Below are positions 44,017 to 49,767 of a stretch of DNA of 49,767 bases, piece after piece. The position numbers and the translations under genes were made by a program. Source of the DNA: Eutrophocola sp964490145. GTDB lineage: Bacteria; Pseudomonadota; Gammaproteobacteria; Pseudomonadales; Pseudohongiellaceae. Under the pieces are notes generated by a model that worked only from the letters and a program-made list of their open reading frames with translations, was not told the origin of the DNA and ran no database searches. How positions within the stretch are numbered: position 1 is the first letter of the stretch; each line of letters opens with the position of its first letter. The stretch is from NCBI GenBank assembly GCA_964490145.1, contig CAZBBS010000011.1, forward strand, positions 1 to 49,767, given 5' to 3'.

Positions 44017-44979
44017 CTAATCGTTCAGAGCTCCGCCGCAACTGCTGCCCTGTCCGGCAGTGCAGCCATAGCAATGTTCGCCGACACTGATCATGGCCCC
44101 TTCCAGATTTATATTCATCAGATCTGTGAGATGCGGTCTGGGTTTGGTGGAAGTAATCAATGGCAGTTTCAGCATCTGGTTGAAATCGCAGTCATAGACA
44201 TACCCCTGATAGTCCACACTGATGAGTGTGCGGCACATCAGGGTATCCAGGTTGCCTTCACTATAGCTGCTTTTGAGGATGTCCATGTACTTGCTGTAAA
44301 GTCCTTTTGCCAGAAGCATCCCGCCAAATCGGCTGATGGGCATATTGGTAATGGTAAAAAGATGATTGAAATCGATATCAAAATTGTCTTTAAGAATGCG
44401 CTTGTAATCAGCTTCAAGACCGGCTTGTGCTGGCGGTAGATTCAGGTCAATCGGGTTATATACCAGATTAAGCTTCAAGTCCGGATCTCGCCCATAACCC
44501 AGGGCATTGAGCTGCCCCAGCGCCTTGATGCTGCCGTCATAAATTCCCTTTCCTCGCTGTTTCTCAACATTCTCTTCCAGGTAACAGGGCAAAGAGGCTG
44601 TCACCGTCACTTTCTGCCGGGCCAGGAATTCAGCCAGGTCCTCATAACAGGGTTCGTGCAAAATCATCAGGTTGCAGCGGTCGATCACCTCAACGCCCAA
44701 CGCACCGGCCTGTTCAACCAGGTAGCGAAAATGTGGATTCATCTCTGGCGCCCCACCGGTCAGGTCCAGGGTGTTGATCCTGTGTTTTTCCAGAAAAACC
44801 AACACCTGATCAACCACCTCCCTGCTCATCAACTCCTTGCGTTTGGGGCCGGCATTCACATGACAGTGGGTGCAGCTGAGATTGCAAAGATAGCCCAGGT
44901 TGACCTGTAACGTATCAAGCCTGGCACGTTGTACTGGCGGAAAATCACTTTCTAGAAGTAGAGGTCTTGTATCCAGCAT
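44017..44979 (-). CDS. arsS: arsenosugar biosynthesis radical SAM protein ArsS
   Basis: A 320-residue radical SAM enzyme. The cluster motif CNLSCTHCHVNAGPKR has CxxxCxxC spacing. The DUF3641-type C-terminal half contains LKLNLVYNPIDLNLPPAQ, FNHLFTITNMPISRFG and the Cys-rich end CYGCTAGQGSSCGGALND, typical of ArsS. In arsenosugar makers, ArsS transfers a 5'-deoxyadenosyl radical onto dimethylarsenite produced by ArsM. Here it is the first gene of a cluster with two glycosyltransferases. No arsM, arsR or arsB is in the window, so the native substrate is uncertain. Confidence 0.92.
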   Translation of the reverse strand: MLDTRPLLLESDFPPVQRARLDTLQVNLGYLCNLSCTHCHVNAGPKRKELMSREVVDQVLVFLEKHRINTLDLTGGAPEMNPHFRYLVEQAGALGVEVIDRCNLMILHEPCYEDLAEFLARQKVTVTASLPCYLEENVEKQRGKGIYDGSIKALGQLNALGYGRDPDLKLNLVYNPIDLNLPPAQAGLEADYKRILKDNFDIDFNHLFTITNMPISRFGGMLLAKGLYSKYMDILKSSYSEGNLDTLMCRTLISVDYQGYVYDCDFNQMLKLPLITSTKPRPHLTDLMNINLEGAMISVGEHCYGCTAGQGSSCGGALND

Positions 44980-45129
44980 GATCGATTCCGGAAGATAGTG
45001 TTGGGAGCGGACCTGAAAATCATGGAATTAATTTCTGCCAGGCCGGCAGACATTGTACGTCAATGTGCCAACACGAACATCCACACAGTTTCATTCACCA
45101 CGCCCTGTTGGCAGGCTACAATACTGCCC

Positions 45130-46716
45130 ATGAACAAACCGCTTAACCTGAAAACCCTGCAATTTGACACCACCTTTATCGATGCCTTGCCGGGCGACCC
45201 GATTCTGGACAATTACACCAGACAGGTTGGCCGAGCCTGTTATTCCCTGGTTAAACCCAGGGCTTTTCCCAACGCATCACTCATCGCCGTTTCCAGAGAA
45301 CTTGTGCAGGAGCTAGGTCTTGATACCGCCTACTGTCAGAGCACGGACTTTCTTAATCTGTTCAATGGCACTGAGCTTCCTGACACCATACAGTCATATG
45401 CCCTTTGCTACGGCGGGCATCAATTCGGCCATTGGGCTGGCCAGCTTGGCGATGGCAGAGCTATTAATCTTGGCGAAATGATTGGGCCCGACAATCGTCA
45501 CTGGACGCTACAGCTAAAGGGTGCAGGCCCCACCCCCTATTCCCGGACAGCGGATGGGCTGGCGGTCCTGCGTTCATCAATCCGGGAGTTTTTATGCAGT
45601 GAGGCCATGCACCACCTTGGCATTCCTACGACTCGCGCCCTTTGCCTGTTGAACTCTGGCGAAAAAGTCATGCGGGACATGTTTTACGATGGTCATCCGC
45701 GCTATGAGCCGGGGGCAATCGTTTGCCGGGTAGCACCAACATTCATACGTTTTGGTAATTTCGAGATTTTTACCTCAAGACAGGATATAGAGACGCTCAG
45801 GTACCTCGCTGATTTCACGATCCGCCGGGATTTTCCCGAACTTACACCCGGTGGACCGGAAACCTATCTGGCCTGGTTCAGAAATATCTGCCTGAGCACT
45901 GCCGACCTGATGATTCACTGGATGCGCGTAGGTTTTGTCCATGGCGTCATGAATACCGACAACATGTCCATAACCGGGCTCACCATTGATTACGGCCCTT
46001 ACGGCTGGCTGGATAATTACGACCCCGATTGGACCCCTAACACCACAGATGCCAGTGGTCGCCGCTACCGCTTCGGCAACCAACCCATGATTGCCCTCTG
46101 GAACCTGGTTCAATTGGCCAACGCACTATATCCCCTGGTAGAACAAACCCAACCCTTTGAAGACATCCTGCAGGAATACAAGACCCACTATGAAAAGGGT
46201 TGGCTCGCCATGATGAAGGCCAAGCTGGGACTGAGCGATGCACATGACGATGACGAAGCCCTGATTCATGCCCTGCTGCAGGCTTTCACGTTGGCAGAAA
46301 CCGATATGACCCTGTTCTTCCGCAAGCTTGCAGACATAGACTCACTGACAACACCACATGAGGCAATCGCCATCATGCAGGAGGCCTTCTATGCACCTCT
46401 TACAAGCGGTGAAGCAGAGGATGCTTTTCTACAGTGGTTTTTCCGATACCAGCAACGCCTGGAAAAAGAAACGCGACCGACATCAGAACGGGTTAGCAGC
46501 ATGAACAGCGTCAACCCGATCTATGTCCTGCGTAATTACCTCGCGCAGCAAGCCATAGATCTGGCTGAACAGGAGGATTACAGCATGATTCATGAATTAA
46601 TGGCGGTACTGCGAAGCCCGTATACACACCAGGATGGCAAGGAGCACCTGTCAGGAAAAAGACCAGATTGGGCCAGAACCAAACCCGGTTGTTCCATGCT
46701 GTCGTGCAGCTCATAA
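45130..46716 (+). CDS. selO: protein adenylyltransferase SelO (YdiU)
   Basis: SelO is a pseudokinase-fold enzyme that attaches AMP to Ser, Thr or Tyr of target proteins and is linked to redox homeostasis. The 528-residue protein shows YALCYGGHQFGHWAGQLGDG, LQLKGAGPTPYSRTADGLAV, IREFLCSEAMHHLGIPTTRA, the metal/catalytic region GVMNTDNMSITG, and DYGPYGWLDNYDP. It ends CSMLSCSS, with Cys where eukaryotic SelO has selenocysteine. The ATG at 45130 (MNKPLNLKTLQFD) fits the family; the longer frame from 44998 does not. Confidence 0.95.
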   Translation: MNKPLNLKTLQFDTTFIDALPGDPILDNYTRQVGRACYSLVKPRAFPNASLIAVSRELVQELGLDTAYCQSTDFLNLFNGTELPDTIQSYALCYGGHQFGHWAGQLGDGRAINLGEMIGPDNRHWTLQLKGAGPTPYSRTADGLAVLRSSIREFLCSEAMHHLGIPTTRALCLLNSGEKVMRDMFYDGHPRYEPGAIVCRVAPTFIRFGNFEIFTSRQDIETLRYLADFTIRRDFPELTPGGPETYLAWFRNICLSTADLMIHWMRVGFVHGVMNTDNMSITGLTIDYGPYGWLDNYDPDWTPNTTDASGRRYRFGNQPMIALWNLVQLANALYPLVEQTQPFEDILQEYKTHYEKGWLAMMKAKLGLSDAHDDDEALIHALLQAFTLAETDMTLFFRKLADIDSLTTPHEAIAIMQEAFYAPLTSGEAEDAFLQWFFRYQQRLEKETRPTSERVSSMNSVNPIYVLRNYLAQQAIDLAEQEDYSMIHELMAVLRSPYTHQDGKEHLSGKRPDWARTKPGCSMLSCSS

Positions 46717-46764
46717 CCCGGGAAAAAGTCCCCATCAAGAGTGCGCAGCACTCCAGGGCTGTGG

Positions 46765-46776
46765 TACCATTCGCGC
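46765..46776 (+). promoter_or_regulatory. possible -10 and discriminator of tRNA-Arg promoter
   Basis: TACCAT (46765-46770) is followed by TCGCGCCTC, about 24 bases before the tRNA. It is the same arrangement as at the tRNA-Lys gene (TACCAT, GTGCGCCTT) and the tRNA-Val gene (TAAAAT, GCGCGCCTT). No convincing -35 hexamer is seen at the right distance, so the call rests on the shared pattern. Confidence 0.4.
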
Positions 46777-46800
46777 CTCAAGACCCGTGCCTTTCTCTAC

Positions 46801-46877
46801 GCTCCGGTGGCACAGCTGGATAGCGCGGCCCCCTCCTAAGGGGCAGGTCGCAGGTTCGAATCCTGCCCGGAGCGCCA
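46801..46877 (+). tRNA. tRNA-Arg (anticodon CCU)
   Basis: This is a complete cloverleaf with encoded CCA. The acceptor strands are GCTCCGG and CCGGAGC with discriminator base G. The anticodon stem-loop GCCCC-CTCCTAA-GGGGC gives anticodon CCT, reading the rare AGG arginine codon. The T arm is GCAGG-TTCGAAT-CCTGC. The D stem GCAC/GCGC has one A-C mismatch at its third pair. Confidence 0.96.
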
Positions 46878-46980
46878 AATTTCACTTCTTGCTGATCACA
46901 CAGCAATCCGTTTTACCACCCTGCAATTTTTGCTGAAATTGATTACTATTCCTTCCGAGTATTCAACAACAGCTGTAGTC

Positions 46981-47919
46981 ATGTCTGCCACTATCCTGCC
47001 TTTCGAATTACCCCGTAACGATGCAGTCATGATGGTTCATGCCATCATCCCGAAAACTGCCATGACAGCCGATTTGCTCGGTACGGAACGGGAAGCACAT
47101 GCCGTTCAGGTCAGCCCGGAAGGCCTCATGCTCACTGTGGGCTACTGCGTTATGGAAGCATCCGAAATCTGGATTACCAATCGCCGCGGCCAAACTGCTG
47201 AAGGCATCATCCTTGCCCAGGACTATGACTCCGGCATAGCCGTGATCAAACCCATGACGTCATTGGGTAAAGCCTATCTGGATACAGATGCCGCTGAATC
47301 AGTAAATGTGAGTGAGCGGGTGGAAATCCTGACCAGTGACAACAACAAGGCTATCGAAGCCATTGTCTTTGCCCGGCAGGAGTATGCCGGACGCTGGGAA
47401 TACCTGCTGGAAGATGCTTTCTATACCCTGCCCCATTGCGAGCACTGGTCAGGCGCAGCGCTGGTAAACCAGGCGGGCAAACTGGTAGGTATCGGCTCCT
47501 TATCCCTGGGGCTGAGAGGACCAACAGGCGACATGGCACCAGGCAACCTGTTTATTCCGACAGACCTGGTGATGCCCTATATCGACCAGTTAAGCCTGAC
47601 CGGGCAGAAACCCGGAAAACTCAGACCCTGGCTAGGTACGCTGGTTGAGGAATACGAATCACAAATATGTGTTGTAGGCCTTTACCTTGAAGCGCCGGCA
47701 GCCAAAGCCGGCATCAAGACTGGTGACATTATCCTGTCGGTGGACAACCAGCCGGTATCATCAATGGCCGGTTTTTTCAGAACCCTCTGGCATTATGGCC
47801 CTGCTGGCAGCCAGATACCCATTACTCTCAAGCATGGTGACGACACACGGGAAGTGATACTGGATACCATCGATCGCAACAGCTTTTTTATAAAGCAATC
47901 CCGCAACACTTATAACTGA
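46981..47919 (+). CDS. PDZ protein with degenerate DegP/HtrA-like protease domain
   Basis: A 312-residue protein with the layout of an S1C (HtrA) protease. A trypsin-like domain covers about 1-205 and a PDZ domain about 220-305 (APAAKAGIKTGDIILSVDNQPVSS). Compared with DegP, the His motif TNNHVV reads TVGYCV, the Asp motif DPRSDIA reads DYDSGIA, and the Ser motif GNSGGALVN reads HWSGAALVN. So His and Asp are lost and Ser is kept. It is unlikely to be an active protease; a binding or scaffold role is inference. No signal peptide is apparent from the ATG at 46981, so it may be cytoplasmic. The frame extends to a TTG at 46930 without similarity. xth follows after 15 bases. Confidence 0.8.
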   Translation: MSATILPFELPRNDAVMMVHAIIPKTAMTADLLGTEREAHAVQVSPEGLMLTVGYCVMEASEIWITNRRGQTAEGIILAQDYDSGIAVIKPMTSLGKAYLDTDAAESVNVSERVEILTSDNNKAIEAIVFARQEYAGRWEYLLEDAFYTLPHCEHWSGAALVNQAGKLVGIGSLSLGLRGPTGDMAPGNLFIPTDLVMPYIDQLSLTGQKPGKLRPWLGTLVEEYESQICVVGLYLEAPAAKAGIKTGDIILSVDNQPVSSMAGFFRTLWHYGPAGSQIPITLKHGDDTREVILDTIDRNSFFIKQSRNTYN

Positions 47920-47934
47920 TCAACAGGCACCCTT

Positions 47935-48699
47935 ATGCGTTATTTATCCTGGAATGTGAACGGCATTCGAGCAGCAGTCAGCAAAGGCTTCGTGGAAAAC
48001 ATCAGTCCATTGAACTGTGATGCTATCTGCCTGCAGGAAACCAAGGCCCAGCCAGACCAGGTGGAAACCGCTCTTGCGGGCTTGGACGGATACCATATTT
48101 TTGCCAACTCAGCTGAACGAAAAGGCTATTCCGGGACAGCAATACTGTCCCGCAAGCCCCCTCTGTCGGTGACTTATGACATGGGCATTCCCGAGCATGA
48201 CAAGGAAGGCCGTGTTATTTGTGCTGAATATGCAAAACACTATCTGGTCACGGTCTATACCCCAAATTCCGGCAATGATCTTCGTCGCCTGGAATATCGG
48301 CAGGCATGGGACAGGGATTTTCTGGCTTACCTCAAAGAGCTTGAAAAAACCAAGCCGGTGGTTGTGTGCGGCGATCTGAATGTTGCTCATCGTGATATCG
48401 ACCTGGCCAGACCCAAGCCAAACTACAACAAGTCAGCGGGTTACATGCAGCAGGAAATAGATGGCATGGATAACCTGACCGCGGCAGATCTTGTCGATTC
48501 TTTCCGCTTTCTACACCCTGAAACCATCAAATACAGCTGGTGGAGTTATCGTGCCGGCGCTCGCGGCAAAAACATTGGCTGGAGGATCGATTATTTTCTC
48601 ACTTCCAAAGCACTGGCCAGCAAAATCCGCCAGGCCGGGATTCATGATGAAATCCTGGGCTCAGATCATTGCCCGGTATTCATCGAACTGGCCAATTAA
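47935..48699 (+). CDS. xth: exodeoxyribonuclease III / AP endonuclease
   Basis: A 254-residue enzyme of the exonuclease III/ExoA family, which cuts DNA at abasic sites. It acts after glycosylases such as Ung, also encoded in this window. Motifs: WNVNGIRA (metal-site Asn), CLQETKAQ (catalytic Glu), GDLNVAHRDIDLARP (Asp-Asn), IGWRIDYFL and GSDHCPVFIEL (final Asp-His). It resembles the ExoA type slightly more than E. coli XthA. It lies 15 bases after the PDZ protein gene, and a terminator follows. Confidence 0.94.
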   Translation: MRYLSWNVNGIRAAVSKGFVENISPLNCDAICLQETKAQPDQVETALAGLDGYHIFANSAERKGYSGTAILSRKPPLSVTYDMGIPEHDKEGRVICAEYAKHYLVTVYTPNSGNDLRRLEYRQAWDRDFLAYLKELEKTKPVVVCGDLNVAHRDIDLARPKPNYNKSAGYMQQEIDGMDNLTAADLVDSFRFLHPETIKYSWWSYRAGARGKNIGWRIDYFLTSKALASKIRQAGIHDEILGSDHCPVFIELAN

Positions 48700-48711
48700 T
48701 GCTTCCAGGTA

Positions 48712-48744
48712 AAAAAAACACCCGAGCAGGTCGGGTGTTTTTTT
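48712..48744. terminator. bidirectional rho-independent terminator
   Basis: A perfect 14-base inverted repeat, AAAAAAACACCCGA with TCGGGTGTTTTTTT, with a five-base loop (GCAGG). It ends in T-runs in both directions and lies between the convergent xth gene and the Ser/Gly/Asn-rich protein gene, so it can serve both. Confidence 0.93.
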
Positions 48745-48765
48745 ATCGATTACAGCAGTTGATGC

Positions 48766-49767
48766 CTACTTTGGCGTACCTTCAAGCAAGCCCAGCCCAC
48801 CCAATGACGCACCGCCTCCGGTGAGCGAGAAGCCGCTGACAAAGCCGTTGGTATCACCGGCACCAGTGAAGACACCGCCAAGCTGCCCTTCTATACCGTG
48901 AGAGATGCCTGCCGGAGTGATAACCACAGCGTTACTGAAACCATCCATCGTGGCTGTCGCACCCTGGACACTGCCCTGGAAGTTCATGCTCCAGCTTTCA
49001 GCGCCATAGGCGACATCTGCTGCAAAATTACCGTTGGTGATAGAGCCTGAATTCAGATCGACATCAAAAGCCATATCCAGGCTTGTCAGAGTGCCGGCTG
49101 TTCCTGAGCCTGTAAACTGCCCCTGCACGGCACTGTAATGCCAACTGCCTGAGGTGGACTTCAGATCGTCCATGTCTGCAGGATCAACCACTGCCAGGTA
49201 AACACGCTGGAATTCCTCCTGACTGATGCTCTGCTCCTTGTCCAGCAAACCGGGCAGGCTCCAGTAACCCCAATCAATGGTTAGGTCGCCGACGCTGGCT
49301 GAGGATCCAAGACCACCTTCCTGAACAACACCAGCCTGATTGACAACCAGCACAGTCAAGCCCTGCTCTTCAGTGACCATGACCTGGCTTTCCTGGCCTG
49401 CCAGGGAATCATCAAGGCCTTCAATCAAACCTCTGACCAAGCCGTTATCAGATTGCAACAAGGAACGACTGGAGGAATTGCCATTGTTACCGGAGTTTCC
49501 GGAGTTGCCGTTGCTGCTTTCTTCCTCGTCATCGTCATCATCACTGCTGTCCTCTTTTTTGCACAGCACACGACACTTGTCATCATTATTACTGCTGCCG
49601 GAATTGCTGTTTGAATTACCGGAATTTCCTGAACTGCCGCTACTGCTGCCGGATGTGGAACTGCCCGAGGTGTCTGTGCTGCTACCGCTGCCACTACCTG
49701 AGTTGCTGTTCGAATTACCGGAATTGCCGTTGCTGTTGCCAGAATTGCTGTTTGAATTACCGGAGTT
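48766..49767 (-). CDS. Ser/Gly/Asn-rich repeat protein, C-terminal part (5' end outside window)
   Basis: 333 residues are visible up to the stop; the frame stays open to the window edge, so the start is missing. The first visible part (about 1-100) is a low-complexity tract of Asn-Ser-Gly-Asn-Ser units. It is interrupted by DDKCRVLCKKED, with a Cys pair, and an acidic run (DDDDDEEE). The last 200 residues are beta-rich, with TIDWGYWSLPG, SGSWHYSAVQGQFTGSG, GTLTSLDMAFDVDL, WSMNFQGSV and LGGVFTGAGDTNGFVSGF. This resembles the C-terminal barrel-like domain seen in large FecR-domain or transferrin-binding-type surface proteins; that is a recollection, not a proven match. A secreted or surface role is inferred. 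Confidence 0.7.
   Translation of the reverse strand, partial: NSGNSNSNSGNSNGNSGNSNSNSGSGSGSSTDTSGSSTSGSSSGSSGNSGNSNSNSGSSNNDDKCRVLCKKEDSSDDDDDEEESSNGNSGNSGNNGNSSSRSLLQSDNGLVRGLIEGLDDSLAGQESQVMVTEEQGLTVLVVNQAGVVQEGGLGSSASVGDLTIDWGYWSLPGLLDKEQSISQEEFQRVYLAVVDPADMDDLKSTSGSWHYSAVQGQFTGSGTAGTLTSLDMAFDVDLNSGSITNGNFAADVAYGAESWSMNFQGSVQGATATMDGFSNAVVITPAGISHGIEGQLGGVFTGAGDTNGFVSGFSLTGGGASLGGLGLLEGTPK
49601..49767. repeat. 26-bp repeat in Ser/Gly/Asn coding tract
   Basis: A 26-base unit starting GAATTGCTGTTTGAATTACC occurs at 49601-49626, 49700-49725 (two changes) and 49742-49767 (one change). Shorter relatives lie between and further left. On the minus strand each encodes an Asn/Ser/Gly run (NSGNSNSNS). 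Such repeats allow slippage or recombination that changes protein length. Confidence 0.8.

Noticed and set aside
46801..46877. tRNA-Arg as a pseudogene because of the A-C mismatch in the D stem
   Set aside because: All other stems, the T loop, the anticodon loop and the encoded CCA are intact; a single D-stem mismatch is tolerated.
49420..49767. CRISPR-like array at the window end
   Set aside because: The repeats are irregularly spaced, in frame, and encode a Ser/Gly/Asn tract; there are no unique spacers of constant length and no cas genes.

Overview
The window reads as a piece of core chromosome from a gammaproteobacterium. The evidence is the gene content (MiaE, BamC, TolA, CpoB, RmuC, Hda, a fused two-domain MnmC, and RF2 with the classical frameshift) and the gene order. 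From memory, dapA-bamC-purC, perM-tusA-bepA, nadA, tRNA-Lys, queC-queE, cpoB-pal-tolBARQ, ruvBAC, yebC, aspS and yihY/arsC-wrbA-DUF2069-hda follow the Pseudomonas layout closely. Several genes usual in that layout are absent here: ybgC, bcp and purMN. GC content is moderate. I see no insertion sequence, prophage, integrase or CRISPR array. The species cannot be named from sequence alone; a marine relative of Pseudomonas/Cellvibrio-type bacteria is a guess.

Layout. 1-2.6 kb: the 5' part of tRNA-Val(UAC) with its promoter, then a CHASE2-linked adenylate cyclase on the minus strand. 2.6-8.5 kb: queD and ung (convergent, stop codons touching), lysS-prfB (minus), then mnmC divergent from prfB with overlapping 5' ends. 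8.5-11.9 kb: apeB, a secreted FKBP-type prolyl isomerase, a divergent leucine-rich-repeat lipoprotein and miaE. 11.9-17.7 kb (minus): rmuC, purC-bamC-dapA, a PerM-type permease and a TusA-like protein. 17.8-20.4 kb: bepA and nadA, convergent. 20.5-22.1 kb: tRNA-Lys(UUU), then queC-queE. 22.1-32.5 kb: one long minus-strand series running fmdB-like, aspS, yebC, ruvC, ruvA, ruvB, tolQ, tolR, tolA, tolB, pal, terminator, cpoB. 33-40.6 kb: an HU-like protein, proS, a YihY/BrkB-type membrane protein, arsC-like, wrbA, DUF2069, sppA and hda. 40.6-45 kb: DUF2066, DUF3108, and a three-gene cluster of two glycosyltransferases plus the radical SAM enzyme ArsS. 45-49.8 kb: selO, tRNA-Arg(CCU), a PDZ protein with a degenerate DegP-like domain, exonuclease III, and the C-terminal part of a Ser/Gly/Asn-rich protein that runs off the window.

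How the genes work together. The Tol-Pal group with BamC and BepA maintains the outer membrane. QueD, QueE and QueC make the queuosine precursor preQ0; with MnmC and MiaE the window is rich in tRNA-modification enzymes, and it also holds three tRNA genes and three aminoacyl-tRNA synthetases (Lys, Asp, Pro). Ung, RuvABC, RmuC, exonuclease III and Hda serve DNA repair and replication control.

No wholly new multi-gene system is evident. The points most worth checking are: the structured DNA between the FKBP gene and the LRR lipoprotein; the shared box in the promoters of all three tRNA genes; the DegP-like protein that has lost catalytic His and Asp; the arsS-glycosyltransferase cluster without arsM; the terminator placed just before the cpoB ribosome binding site; and the missing ATG for mnmC.
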